Shown: positions 1-11,996, counted from the first letter of the stretch. The stretch: 64,000 nt of DNA from Tilletiaria anomala UBC 951 (GCF_000711695.1 NW_013546991.1:1-64000), one strand, 5' to 3'. Made by a program: numbers and translations. Notes: generated from the letters alone by a model not told the origin.

Positions 1-1418
1 AGGCTGCATGTAGCAGAGAGGTCCAAGCGTGAAAGTATTCATAAGGAGCAACGCTTGTTTTCCAATCCGGCGGTGATGTGAATGACCGACGATGGGTGGC
101 TCCAAGAGGTGACTGGAGGGTTCTGATCTCCATCTACTTCTCCCTTCGGATCCGTCGGCCGACTGCTGGGCTGCCCCGTCCCTGCTGGCTTTCGGTCTGG
201 TTGCCTTCCGGCCGAGAGACATCCCGCCGCAGACAAGACTCGATCAATCCCCAGGATTGTTACTGCCTAGCCTTGCATCTGTTACTCTTGTTGGGTGCTG
301 TGCATGGCTCATCACCCGACCGACACCTCCATCGCTCGTCTTCTCTCAGCCATGTGCTTCGAGGCTCTCGCTTGTGATTGAGCAGGTGCCGCTGGTGCTA
401 GCCAGCCACTTTGTATCCATTCGATTGGCGCGGATCATCAGCTAGCATATACATTTGGCATTTGCCAGATCTCCCATTCACCAATGATTGCTGATGATGG
501 GCGCGACGCTGTTCGCCCCGCTGGCACGCACGTTCTACTGTCCGGGATTTACAGATATGGTCCCGCAGTCAACTTTAATGGCTCTCCTCGTAAACAAAGA
601 ATCCGTCGGCGCATGCGTGTCGATGAATACTGGAGAACCTCCTGGAATGGCACGTAATGCACAGCTGATCGCATTAAGCCATCATCAAGCACCCATCAGA
701 AGCGATAAGATATATGTGCAAGCAGCAAATCCAAAAATGGATCATCAATTGAGCCGTTTTAACAACTTACACCATGTCTCAGGCCATCTCAGCAGGCAGA
801 GCCGTCAGCTTCTGCGACCACACGGCGCCAGCCGCCAGATCGACGACTCCGCTCACCAAAAGCTGCATTGTCAAATGCTTCAGATCAGCGTATCGCAGTA
901 TCCCATTCATGCCTTGTTTGCTTTGTCGTCTCCGCTCACAGGTGTTCATGTACGGCTTGGCAATCAATCGAGCCCTCGGACAGCGGGACGAAGTTCTGCA
1001 CAGCTGAAACATGGGGCGTTCACGCGTATGTACATACGTCTATACATGGCAAGACGTGCGCTTCATATCCAAACAGTGTTCGCTCAGTGTTCAAGGACAA
1101 TGGTCGCCCCCATGGAAACATCTCGCTGCATACGCCACCTTTTCGACTGCATCCTCGGTGGCGTGGTACCCTGTTCCATCAGTTGAGAGGCTTAGTGCAC
1201 CTTATCAATTTATCAAGCATCACGACGGCCGCCACCGTCCGAGCCATTCCGTGCGGCTCTTACTGACATGCCACCGGCCAGTTATAAAGGGACTGGGTGT
1301 CTTGAGCGGCTCCCCCTATCTTGTTGCATCCCTTCTATTGCATCCCGTCTTCCCTCCCTTCCTCCGTACCTCTTCACACTTTCGTTCTGCTTCCATCCGC
1401 CCCTTTCTTCTGACGAAG
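1..1418. other. Non-coding stretch upstream of the amine oxidase gene
   Basis: No reading frame here looks like a protein. The longest open frames (for example 488-1186 on the plus strand) have no recognisable motif, contain runs of rare-looking composition and are overlapped by frames on the other strand. The last 130 bases are CT-rich, as expected of a fungal leader just before a start codon. I see nothing else I can name. Confidence 0.6.
1283..1288 (+). promoter_or_regulatory. TATA box of the copper amine oxidase gene
   Basis: A TATAAA hexamer lies about 135 bases before the chosen ATG at 1419 and is followed by a CT-rich tract, the usual arrangement in a fungal core promoter. Position and motif are seen directly; its use is inferred. 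Confidence 0.5.
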
Positions 1419-4400
1419 ATGAAGGCGGTCACCTTGACAGCGCTTTCCATCTCTCTGCTGTCTCTGTTCGCAGAAGCAGCACCAAAGGTCCCACGCGTCA
1501 CGAATCCTCGCGTCTATGGTCCACAGGCATTGGCCGCCGCGCGCAAGCAAGCGGCCCAATCTCACCTGCTGTCGTCCTCCTACGCCGCCGCCCCACAAGC
1601 AGCCTTCAACGAAAAATACGCTTGCTCCGATGCCGCCACATCCTCGGCTGCTGTCATTCTTGACAGCAGGACCGTCCCAACGGACCCGGATGCGGTCAAT
1701 CTGGACGCAAGCAAAACTACCGATTTTTCTGCGCCGCATGAGAACATCTGGGCCAGCCTGACGAACGACGAGGCCGCGGCGGTCATCGCATTCCTGCACA
1801 GTGACAAGGCTTCGCTCAACCTGACTGCTGCAGAGAACGCGACCAGCTGGGACAACGCGATCAGCGTTGTCGATCTGCTGCTGCCCAACAAGACCGAAGC
1901 GCTAGTGTATCTCGACAAAGGCGGTCCCAGACCCGAGCGCTGGGCCAAAGTCTCGATCATGTACGGCGCGACGGAGGAACCTTACGTGTGAGTTCTCCTC
2001 TCACGCACAGAATGTGCGAGATCGCCGTGCTGAAATTTTTGAAGGCGCCTCTTTCACTTTGCAGTGAAACAATCGCCGTCGGCCCCATCAGCACGGACAA
2101 CTCAACCGAGATGGCGATCGCCAATCTGGGCTGGCAGACGTCCAAAGGCGAGCACAAGATCCGGGTATGGAACATGGACGAGGACCGTTTCCACAAGTAC
2201 ACGCTCAACATTTCGGCGAGCATGCAGGACGTCGTGATGGATCTCATAGGGCTAAAGGCTGTCGGCGACGACGACGACACCGCTTCCACCTGGGGCACCG
2301 ACCCTGTTTGGCAGCAAGGCAATGCAACAGATCCCAAGATCATCCGATGGGTTGGCTACTGGGCCAACATCGAGGGCTTCCCTTTCGACTCGCAGACCCT
2401 CCTCCCGCAGGGCATCTACTTCGAAGTCGAGACGACCGGGCGCGACCCGTCCAAGTGGAAGGAGATGGGCTGGCTTTACAACAACGTCTACTATGAGGAC
2501 AAGGCCGCTTTCCGCACTGCGTGGTCGCAGCCCGGCTTCGAGAAGGCCGCGCAGCGCAACACGTACGGCACGTGGACGGCGACGGACCGTCAGGGTGAGC
2601 CGCTAGCCGAAGACGCCAAGGCGCGGCCGGTCGTCATCGCACCCGAGGGACAGCGCTTCAGCGTCGACTCCGCGCGCAAGTTCATCCAGTGGGGCAGTTT
2701 CTCCGCGTACATGGGCTTCTCAAGAGACACGGGACTGCGCCTATTCGACATTGCTTACGATGGCCAGAGGATCATCTACGAGCTCGGTCTCGATGAGGCA
2801 ATCGCATCCTGTGAGTTTGCGCGCGGCCGTCTTCGCTGAGCAGCTGCTGGGTGCGCCGTAGCTTACCGGCCACCGTGTGGATCCATCGCTCCTTGGCAGA
2901 CTCTGGAAACGATCCTGTGCAAGCCGGCACGAGCTACCTGGACACGTACTACTCGTTTGGCGCGGTGAGCTCTCGCGTACGCACCTGCTTGGGCAAAATC
3001 GGCAATGTGCTGATCGTGATGCTTCTTCTCCGATTTGACTCATCAGTACGCTTTCGAATTGGCGGAAGGCTACGACTGCCCAGCCGGAGCGTACTTTTTC
3101 AACAGCACCTTCCACGCTGAAGAGCAAAGCCGGACGCACCACAACTCCATTTGTGCCTTCGAGATGCCGATGGACTACCCGATTCAGCGTCACTCGTCCG
3201 GAAGCTACATTTCCATCACCTCGAATGTCGCTCTCATCATCAAGAGCGTCTCGTCTGTTGGTGAGTGAGCGGCTGCGTGCACCTCAGCGCTCTGTGTGAG
3301 TATCTTATTTCTCATTTCTCTCTCTCTCTCATGCCAACATCCTCATACACAGGCAACTACGATTACAGTTTGTCGTACATCTTCTATTTGGACGGAAGTA
3401 TCGAGACTCGTGTGCAAGCGAGCGGGTACATCCAGGCCGCGTTCTATGCCCACAACGAAGACTTTGGCTACCAAATTCACGAGTGAGCCCTTTGTCCAGA
3501 TCCCTTCGCGACGGCTACCTTGGTCACTCATGGGCTTTGCGCTTTCTTTAATTTTTAGTGGCCTATCCGGAAGCATGCACGACCACGTACTATCCTTCCG
3601 CCTCGACCCAGATATCCTCGGCGTCAACAACACGTTCGCGAAGCACAGCATTGTCCCGGTCAACCAAACCTATCCTTGGTCGCGCGGTATCTCACGACCC
3701 GGTATGAAGATGGTGCGCTCCGTCGTCGAGACAGAAGATGATGGTGCACTCAACTGGCCAGCGAATGGCTCGGAGATGTACGTCATCGTCAACCAGGACG
3801 AGCCAAATGCGTACGGCGAGCCACGTGGATTCAGGATCATGCCTTCGCTAGGCAGCGGGCATGTCGTCAACATCCAGGAGTAAGTCCATGTGGCCCGTAG
3901 ACCCGAGACTACGGATCAGCAGCTGATTCTCACCTTCACGCAGCTCTCCGAACCTGCTCAAGTCGCAATCATTTGCCACACATCCTCTTTACGTGCTCCA
4001 AAGGAAGGACTCGGAGGCGAGCTGCGCGTCCCCTTGGAACAACTACGATACCGGGAACCCGATCATCGACTTTTCGACGTACTTCAACGGAGAGTCGCTC
4101 AATCAGACCGACTTGGTGCTGCAATTCGGCCTGGGGATGCTACACGTCCCTCACACTGGCGACTTGCCCAACACAGTCCAAACGACCGCACAGGCCTCAA
4201 TCATCTTTTCGCCGCACAACTACCTGCTTAGCGACCCGTCACGGCGCACGAATCAGCAGATTCGACTCGATTACGACTCGAGCAACGCGAGGGTCGTTTC
4301 CAACATCGAGCGCTTCGGCGCGTCCCCTGCGCCGAACTGGAAGTACAACCTCAGCGACGCATACCCGACGCTGCAGAACTACCGTGGCGATGTAACGGTG

Positions 4401-4509
4401 CGCAAGTTCCCATACGATCGTGAGTCACAGCGAGCCAAGACGCGGAACGTGGGTGTTGCTGACGTGTGACGATGGCATTACAGCTCTGCAACCGTTTGGT
4501 GATACGTAA
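1419..4509 (+). CDS. Secreted copper amine oxidase (8 exons, 848 aa)
   Basis: Oxidises primary amines to aldehydes with release of ammonia and hydrogen peroxide, using copper and a topaquinone made from one of its own tyrosines. Exons: 1419-1987, 2065-2810, 2900-2964, 3047-3260, 3353-3482, 3559-3879, 3944-4419, 4484-4509; the sum is divisible by three and every intron is GT-AG. The N-terminus has a hydrophobic signal peptide ending near AEAAP. The topaquinone site NYDY is at the start of exon 5. The catalytic-base region reads SYLDTYYSFG, the first copper pair is HDH (exon 6) and the third copper ligand lies in HVPHTGD (exon 7). Several N-glycosylation sequons fit export. The length fits extracellular fungal enzymes, and no domain is missing. 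Substrate preference cannot be told from the sequence. Confidence 0.95.
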
Positions 4510-4970
4510 TTGATCGTGCGAGATTCTTACATCCCTCCTTTGCACACTGTAACTACTGCAATCTGCTATAGAGATCGAACGTCTGCAATCATCGACTGGT
4601 TGGCCGTTTTCGTAGCGTACCTCACCTGGCTGGGGGAGAGCGCAGTCTCGGCCCCTCGAAGCCCTCTGTGCAGCTGACTACTATGTACAATGTGCGCGAA
4701 TAACCGCTCCAAGCCTACTGTTGCTTCTCGGCCGAGATGCTTTGGTCCAATGCATCTGCTTTTGGCTGCAAGATCAACGTCTGGTACACACACTCTTTAC
4801 CCCCCCCCCGCGGTACCTTCATGCTTGACCATGTATTTCGATTGCTGCAACGTGTCATTCATTGGATCCTCTTCTTTAACGTGTACCGTTAACAAAGTCT
4901 CGCCGTTGAGTCGAGCTATCTGCTCTTGTTGCATGGGTTGTCTTCGACATCTACACAGCTCGACCTGGGC
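4510..4970. other. Intergenic stretch between amine oxidase and HMG-CoA lyase
   Basis: It contains the 3' end of the first gene and the promoter of the next, both on the plus strand. A run of ten C residues sits at about 4800-4809. No coding frame is convincing. Confidence 0.5.
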
Positions 4971-6180
4971 ATGTTGCGGCAAAGCCTCAGACGCCTAGTC
5001 GCCGATCAGCGAGGCACAGCATGCTCTCAGATCCGGCGAGGATTGGCCACTGTGGCAGGCCAAAGAAATTTCGTCAAGGTGAGAAGACGCCCAAAGCCCA
5101 TGAACTGGGTACTCAGAGCGAGTAGGACTGATGGTTACGGACTTGGTATACATTCTGAACGGCCCCAGATCGTCGAGGTCTCTCCGCGAGACGGTCTGCA
5201 AAATGAGAAAGCCATCGTACCTACGGAAACGAAGGTCAAACTTGTGAATTGGCTGCTCAAAGCCGGGGTATCTGTGGTCGAGGCAGGGTCGTTTGTCAGC
5301 CCGAAATGGGTGCCGCAGGTAAGTGACTACGGAGTTTGCGACCGTGCCAACTTTCTCTCGGGCGACTTACCTCATTCGCTGTACACAGATGGCCGATACT
5401 CCACAGGTGATCCAGGAAATGCAAATCAAGTCGGGTGTCTCGTATCCAGTTCTCGTTCCGAATGCAAAAGGGCTCGATACGCTCCTATCCATTTTGTCTT
5501 CTGACAGCTGGGCTACACGCCAAAAGCCAACGGACGAAATCGCGATCTTCACCGCCGCCACCGAGTCATTCACCAAAGCGAATACCAATTGCACCATTGC
5601 CGAATCGCTTGAACGTCTCTCGCAAGTGACGCAGCGTGCGCGAGATAACCAGCTCAAAGTACGCGGATACATCTCCGTCGTTGCCGGCTGCCCGTACGAA
5701 GGTGCAGTCGACGCAAAGCGCGTGGGCCAGATCGCCAAGGAGCTGCTCCAGATGGGCTGCTACGAGGTTAGCCTGGGCGACACGGTCGGTGTTGCCACCC
5801 CGCCCGAAATGATTGCCGTCTTGGATGCGTGTGTCCAAGCGGGCGTGCCCGTGGATGCGCTCGCTGCACACTGCCACGATACCTTCGGCATGGGCTTGGC
5901 GAACGTCTTGACGATGGTGCGCGCGGGCGTGCGCACGGTCGACTCGTCCGTCGGTGGACTAGGCGGGTGTCCGTACAGCCCGGGTGCGACAGGAAACATT
6001 GACACGGAGAGTGTCGTGTATGCGCTGCACAAGGAGGGATACGAGACAGGGATTGACTTGTCAGAAGCAGCCAGAATTGGCGATTGGATCTCCAACGCAA
6101 TCGGGCGCTTGAACAGCAGCAATGCGGGGAGAGCGATCATCGCCCGGGAACGATTGCAAAAGGAGAAGGCCAAGCTTTGA
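4971..6180 (+). CDS. Hydroxymethylglutaryl-CoA lyase (3 exons, 349 aa)
   Basis: Splits HMG-CoA into acetoacetate and acetyl-CoA, the last step of leucine breakdown. Exons are 4971-5078, 5169-5318 and 5389-6180. Family signatures are clear: SPRDGLQNE near the start of exon 2, the metal/substrate histidine motif AHCHDTFG, and the active-site cysteine in [14 protein letters not shown]. The first 35 residues are rich in Arg, Ser and Ala and lack acids, as in a mitochondrial targeting peptide. The protein ends in AKL, a peroxisomal PTS1-type tripeptide, so dual location is likely. Another ATG at 4926 is in frame but would add 15 residues before the presequence-like stretch; I prefer 4971. Intron 1 is 90 bases with no in-frame stop, so its retention would keep the frame. 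Confidence 0.95.
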
Positions 6181-6299
6181 TCACCGCTGTGGCGGGGGTT
6201 TGCTATTGTTGTACGATGAATGAAATGATATAATGCTACAAATACTGTGCTTGTTTGATTGCTGATTCTCCATCATACTCCGCTGTTCTCTGGAAAGGC

Positions 6300-9200
6300 T
6301 TAAGCGGGGAAAGCATTGCCACGCGTAATCGACGCAGGCTTCTTGCACACTTTGCTCCGAAGCGCTGACTCGATGGCGACCAGAGCTCGATTGAGCGTCT
6401 CGACCTCACAGCCAGCGACGTCGGCGCCAATCTCCAGCACGAGCTGCAGCTCCTCTGGGAGCTGCCCATCGTCCTCGTGCGGGACAGGCATGACGTACGC
6501 ACGGTATGCCTGACCGCACTTGAGCCGCCCGTCTGCCCCAAGAGACGACGACAAAGACGCGGACGCTGGCACGGAGTGCGGTGAATCGTACAGGCTGGCC
6601 ATCGCTCGTTGCAAATGCTCTTCCCGCGCTTGCAGCTCTCGCGCTGCTGTTGAGCTCGGGTCGCTCGTGCGCGAGCTGGCTGGAGATGTAAACTTGAGGA
6701 AGCTTTGCGTCTCTGTGTCCAACCATTCAGGATATGGCATGACCCACGATCAGTGAGACATCCTTGCCGAACAACCAGGAGGACAGCGTGTGTTTGCGAA
6801 CGAGCTCACCATTTGCGTTGCGTGCTCGGTGCATGACAGCTTCGTTCTTGAGTACTAGAGTGTCTTCCGCGTGGTCTAAAAACGCGTCCAACTGCTCTTC
6901 GCTCATATCGAGGACATCGCTGAAGGCGCAGAAGAATTGTTGTGCAGTCAGCGATACAGCTCGGCAAACGAGGAAATGGATGCCTGTTCTCACCAAGATG
7001 GGTTATATGCCGCGCTTGGGTCCGCCTCCATCGCAGCTGTCACTTCTTGCATTGCTCGCAGCCACACATTGAGCTTCGGCATTCCTGCAGAGGGTCCGTC
7101 CTGGTGTTCATAGCTAGGAGCCGGTCGAGGGTTGAGGAGTACAAGCACAAGTGATAACAGTCAGCGTGTGGCCATGCAAGACGATAGGAGAGCAGCAGCA
7201 GTGCAAAGGTATCCAGCCCTCACCGTTTGCGGCCATCAAGCCCGTAGCGCATCTTGAGCACGACGACAATCGCAGCGACGAGCAGAACTTCTCTGGGCAT
7301 CGCCCACGTCTTTTTGCTCAGCGTACTCTTGACGAGCGGTGCATTCCAACGTGTCTCCGCAGCGCTGCCCGCGGCATCCATGTTGTTCTCGCCGTTGCTG
7401 CCCACATTTTCCTTCGCTTCCGCTGCCGCGTTGGATCTGTCGAGGAGCGCTGCAGCACGCGCGAACTCGACAGAAAGATGAGGGAGAAAATCGCAAAAGA
7501 TGAGCAGCGCCTTTGCCGCAACGTAGACGGAAGCTGCGAGCGAGCAGGGTCCAAGCAATGCATTGTGCGCGTAAGCCCCTCTTTGAAAAAGAAACAAACT
7601 TCTCCATTTGAACTTACGCGGCAAGAGCATGCGGCGCGTGCAGCTCCACAGTACCGGCGCGACATTCAGCGGCGGGAGGCGGATGTTGGTGACGGCAGCG
7701 ATTTGGCGCGCGAAGCCGCGCACGGCGGCGTACAGCGCCTCAGAGGGAGGCACGCGCGCCGCGTCGAGGCCGAAGTGGCGCACGGCGGACGCGTTGAGTT
7801 GGTGTACCAACGCACGCGGGAGGTGCTGCTGCGCGTCGAGGTACGGGAGGCGGCGAGCCAGCAGCAGGCGCCGCAGGTCGCCCAGATGCAGCGGGATGCG
7901 CAGCGTCCAGAGCGAGAGGTACAGGATGCAGAGCGTGTTGTCGAGCAGGGCCGAGCGCTTGGCGATGCTCGCGTACTCGCCCAGTGGATGCCCGCCGCGC
8001 GCCCGGCCGCTGCTGCGTTTTTTGTTGCTGCTGCGGCGGCGGCTGCGCTCAGAATTCGTTGTTTCAGCCTCGATGGAATACGAGGAAGAAGAAGCGAAGC
8101 CACGGCTCGAGTAGCCGCCGTGCTTGGAGGAGGCACCGTCCGTTGTGGCCCCTTGGTCGACGCTGCTGTCCGTTTCTTCCGAGTTGGAGGCTGCGTCCGA
8201 TTTGGCAGGAGGGCGTCGGAAGCCGGTGAAAACGGATACTCGCCGGGGTGCGCGTGCGCGCCCCTGAAGGTGTGCTGGTTTGCGTCGACGCGCGGACACA
8301 TCCGAGCGTGCCTGCGACTCCAAATCCGAGTCAGGGTGCAAGTCGACATCGTCGTCTGTGTCGGGAGCGATGCTCGACTGCTGCTGCCGTTGGTTCTGGC
8401 TTTCTAGCCGCTGCTTCTGGCGAGCGTGGAGCGCCGCAAGGGTCGCCTCGATTGCGCTGCGGGACCGGCTGCGCGAGCGGCTGCGGCCGTGACTCCTTCG
8501 ACTGGAGCTCGGGCTGTGCTGGCTGCTGCGGTCTGTCTCCGCTCCATGTGAGGTATAGCGCGTGGACGACGCGAAAGAGTATGCGGAGTGCCCATCGTCA
8601 TCGCCGTACCCGTCGTCCACGTGATGCGGGTGCGGCGACAGCGGCGGGGAGACCGGGTCCGCGACGGGCATGGCGCTGAGGCGGTACCGCGCGGGCTCCG
8701 GCGCGTCGTCGTTCTCGATGATGTACAGGAAGAGAGTCCAGTACTCGCGTGCGGCCGCCTCGAGCTGGGCATGCGGGAGGCGCGGAAAGAGAGTGCGGAG
8801 CGCGTCGAGCTGCAGACGGAGCATCAGCTGCAGACACTGATAGCCGCGGAAGGCAGCGTGCAGGCCGTAGATCTCTGCAGGCAGGCGCCACGCGGTAGCA
8901 GATGGACGAGAACATGGGGTGTCTCAGCGTCGTTTCTCTTTTTCTTTTTGGGTTCTTTTGCGAAATGGATCCATTACGCGACGCTCTGCCGCGCAGGCGT
9001 GGAGAGAAAGGAGAAGGCGAACGAGTACGCACGTTTCGGCTGCTGCAGCGCGGCAGCGCGGCGCTTTTCGGCGCTCCTGTTGCTCCTACCCTTTCTGCGG
9101 TAGCGAATGCGCGTCGAGGCGCGCTCTGCAGCGCCGTCCTCGTCGTCTGCGAGCTCGTCACGGAAGCCCTGAAGCACGTGGCCGTCCTGACAGACGACGA

Positions 9201-9303
9201 GGCCGGACACGGCGTCGCGGCGGAAGCGGCGCGAGCCGCACTGCGGGCAGCGGGGGCGCATGCGGCGCGGTGGCTGAGGGGAAGGGTGAGCGTATGGGTC
9301 CAT
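6300..9303 (-). CDS. RRN7: RNA polymerase I core-factor subunit RRN7/TAF1B (6 exons, 826 aa)
   Basis: TFIIB-like factor that recruits RNA polymerase I to the rDNA promoter; nuclear. Exons (minus strand): 9303-9033, 8874-7618, 7533-7224, 7113-6994, 6919-6810, 6712-6300; the sum is divisible by three. Residues 19-42 form the RRN7 zinc ribbon (CPQC then CQDGH). The first cyclin-fold begins at IYGLHAAFRGYQCLQLMLR. A long Ser/Arg/Asp-rich linker follows, then the second cyclin fold with LNVAPVLW and the typical MRYGLDG segment. The 3' exons (MPKLNVWLRAM and on) at first looked like a separate gene, but a GTGAGG donor after RYGLDGRK joins them in frame. The 84-base intron 7534-7617 is a multiple of three with no stop, so a longer isoform is possible. 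Divergent from the thiolase gene. Confidence 0.85.
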
Positions 9304-9372
9304 GTTGGGGCCTCGAGGGGGGCAGGGTAAGTGGCTCCTGCAAGTATGCAATGCCACCTGCACCTGGTGTTT

Positions 9373-9394
9373 AGAGAGAGAGAGAGAAAGAGAG
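9373..9394. repeat. (GA)n microsatellite
   Basis: About ten AG dinucleotides with one interruption, lying in the 5' flank of RRN7. Confidence 0.85.
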
Positions 9395-9660
9395 TGTGAA
9401 GGGTGGTTAAATAATTGGTTAGAAATGGTCAACCCTACTTCCATGCTGCCAGTGATGCGTGGGAGCGGAACAGGCTGAGAGCCAGTTCCATGCTGTGCAG
9501 AACTAAGCTAGATGGTTGGGCAAATGCACCGATTCTCTGGCACATAGCCCGGCTATCCGGCTGTGTGCTGCCCGCCGGACCGCCAAACAGCGCCTCGACT
9601 GTTTCAACAGCCAAACATGGCTCCGCACCGACAGTCGTCAGACTGGGGTGTGCATGCTAC

Positions 9661-9687
9661 CGTTATATACATATACATATATAGATA
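9661..9687 (+). promoter_or_regulatory. TATA-like AT tract upstream of the SCPx thiolase
   Basis: An alternating TATA/CATA tract about 145 bases before the ATG at 9830, in otherwise GC-rich DNA. It may serve as the TATA element of this gene; its role is inferred. Confidence 0.4.
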
Positions 9688-9729
9688 CCATGCCTCATCT
9701 CTTCTCGCAGGCCAGCTTGCATACTCGTA

Positions 9730-9766
9730 TAGACAGACAGACAAACAGACAAGCAGGCAAGCAGAC
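9730..9766. repeat. Degenerate CAGA/CAAA/CAGG tetranucleotide repeat
   Basis: Eight to nine related four-base units in the 5' leader region of the thiolase gene. Simple sequence; no function claimed. Confidence 0.8.
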
Positions 9767-9829
9767 GTAGTAGCAGCGGCAGCGGCAGAAATACCCCTCC
9801 TTGCCTCCCAAAGCAGACCCCTTTCCACC

Positions 9830-11678
9830 ATGACGAACAAGGCTTACAGTGAGTCGCACCCAGGCTCCGTCGTTGCCCTCACAGTGCCGCCGCCGCCCTG
9901 CCTCGGCTTGAGTACTAACAAGAATCTGCATGGCCTTTCCCTCCCTTGCTGAACTCCAGTCGTCGGCGTTGGCATGAGTGAGTCGCATCCGCTCACTGAT
10001 CTTCTTTCTTTTTTCTTCCACAAGTAGCCAGAGCTAGCCTCTGACAGACTGCACCCGCACCCTCACCTGTCACCAGCTAAATTCGACAAGCCGCGCGGCG
10101 AGCGCGACTACCCCGAACTCGGCCTTGAGGCCGCCGTGAAGGCGCTCATCGACGCCGGCGTGACATATGACGACGTCGAGACCGTCGCCGTCGGCTACGT
10201 CTACGGCGACAGCACCTGCGGCCAGCGCGCCGTCTACCAGCTCGGCATGACCGGTGTGCCCATCGTCAACGTCAACAACAAGTGCGTCGCATTTCCATCA
10301 TTGTCGTGGCCAGAAAGACTGACACGCAACGGTGCTTTTCTTTGGCGCTCCTTTGCAGCTGCTCCACCGGCTCCTCGGCGCTGGCGCTCGCCGCGCAGGC
10401 CGTCCAGGCGGGGCAGGTCGACTGCGCCATGGCGCTCGGCTTTGAAAAGATGCAGCCCGGCTCGCTCTCCAATGCATTCAGCGACCGCGCGGCGCCCATG
10501 GAGGGCACCATTTCGCAGCTCTACGAGATTGAGGGCGAGAAGGAGTACGTCACTGAAGATTTTGGCCCATTTGCGGCGCGCATCTTTGGCGCAGCCGGCC
10601 AGGAGTACTGCGAGCGCTACGGGGCAACCTGGGACCACATCGCCGCCATCGCCGCCAAGAACCACCAGCACTCCAAACACAATCCTTACGCCCAGTTCCG
10701 TACGACGCCCTCGGCGCAGGACGTTGCCAAGGCGCGCAAGGTCACCCGCGAGGTCACGTTGCCTATGTGCAGCCCGACATCCGACGGTGGCGCCGCCGCG
10801 ATCATCTGCAGCGACGCCTTTGTCCGCAGGCACAACCTCCAGGACCGCGCCATCGAGCTCGCCGGTCTCGGAATTGCGACAGACAGCGTCAGGCTCTACG
10901 AAGACCGCAGCCGCATCGAGCTCGCCGGCGCCGACATGAGCCGTCGCGCCGCTGAACGCGCGTACAAGCAGGCTAACATCGGCCCCAACGACGTCCAAGT
11001 CCTCGAGCTGGTGAGTCCGTGCGCCCCGCTCCTCATCTTCCCTCTTCTTCCCTTCACGCCGCAGTCCTGGCGCAATAGTTCCTCCCCCTCACACAGCGGT
11101 TTTCACCCTTCCTTCAGCACGACTGTTTTGCACCGAACGAGCTCGTCACTTATGAGGCCCTCGGCCTCTGCCCGAAAGGCCAGGCGCACAAAATCGTCGA
11201 GCTCGGCGACAATACACACGGTGGTAAGTGGGTCATCAACCCGTCAGGTGGCCTCGAGAGCAAGGGCCACCCGCTCGGCGCGACCGGGCTCGGGATGGCT
11301 GTGAGTAGTCTTTCCTCCTTTCCATTTCTCCCCCGCCGCCGAGTTCTTGGATAGACAGACGGGCGGACGGACTGACTGGCGCGCGCCTTGCCACCCGACC
11401 CGCCTGCGCAGTTCTATATGGTCCACCAGCTGCGGGGCACCGCCGGCCCGCTGCAGGCGAAGAACGTAGAGCACGCGCTGACGCACAACATCGGCCTTGG
11501 CGGCTCATGTGTCGTCACCGTCCTGCGCCGGCCTGCGTTCTTCCAACAGGGTGCGTACGACCCCAAGAAGCTTTTCGGCTATAATGTTGGCTACGAGACG
11601 CAGCGCCTTACCGAGGCAGAGCTCGACAGGGCCAAGAGCAAGAAGGCCTACTCGGATTACCTTCCTGCCAAGCTCTAG
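9830..11678 (+). CDS. SCPx-type (sterol carrier protein X) thiolase, peroxisomal (6 exons, 447 aa)
   Basis: Thiolase-superfamily enzyme of the SCPx branch, which cleaves 3-ketoacyl-CoA, often branched ones, in peroxisomes. Exons: 9830-9848, 9960-9977, 10077-10281, 10359-11010, 11118-11300, 11412-11678. The active-site cysteine is in [11 protein letters not shown] across the exon 3/4 junction. The downstream [22 protein letters not shown] and HNIGLGGSC blocks are the SCPx versions of the thiolase His/Cys motifs. The C-terminus is AKL, a PTS1 signal. There is no C-terminal SCP2 lipid-transfer domain, so this is the thiolase part only. Exon 2 is only 18 bases and encodes the first beta-strand (IVGVGM). 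HMG-CoA lyase, 3.6 kb upstream, carries the same AKL ending. Confidence 0.93.
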
Positions 11679-11996
11679 AACCGCGTAGACGGGTGCCGCG
11701 CGTAGAGCCAGAGAGTTATATCGTCCTGGAAGAGGAAGCAAGTGCTTCGATCCTCCGATCGGTTTCGATCAGTGTACACTAATACTTGCACGAAAATCGA
11801 CATGCCTCGCATCTGTTTATTCTCCTCTGGCAGATGCTATGCGCGCTTGTGAAACGAATTGCATTGGGTTTGTAGCGTTTCTTTCATTTTGAAAAGTACC
11901 CTTTCAAAGAGATGCACGTAATCAGGCGCGCGCGCACCAATGCAGCGCGCCACCACCTCTCCTACCCCATCTCCCTTTGCGAGACACCCGTGTCTA
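11679..11996. other. Convergent intergenic stretch
   Basis: 3' flanks of the thiolase and of the HD-domain gene, which point at each other. No coding frame or other element is seen. Confidence 0.6.

Larger units (their letters stand above)
9304..9829. other. Divergent promoter region of RRN7 and the SCPx thiolase
   Basis: 526 bases between two divergent start codons. It holds a GA repeat, an AT-rich TATA-like tract and a degenerate CAGA/CAGG repeat, each listed separately. No coding frame is supported. Confidence 0.6.

Noticed and set aside
488-1186. Plus-strand open frame of 232 codons at the left edge
   Set aside because: No motif, chance-like composition, and overlapping open frames on both strands.
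6300-7082. Separate small gene starting MPKLNVWLRAM
   Set aside because: A consensus donor after RYGLDGRK and an acceptor at 7114 join it in frame to RRN7, and the total exon length is then divisible by three. It is the C-terminal part of RRN7.
7151-8407. Plus-strand open frame of 418 codons opposite RRN7
   Set aside because: It is the antisense shadow of the GC-rich, Arg/Ser-rich part of RRN7. The minus strand gives a recognised family with matching exon phases; the plus frame gives Arg/Ala/Glu-rich sequence without motifs.
9661-9766. Possible mobile-element end or CRISPR-like repeat
   Set aside because: The units are four bases or shorter with no spacers or inverted ends; it is ordinary simple sequence in a promoter.
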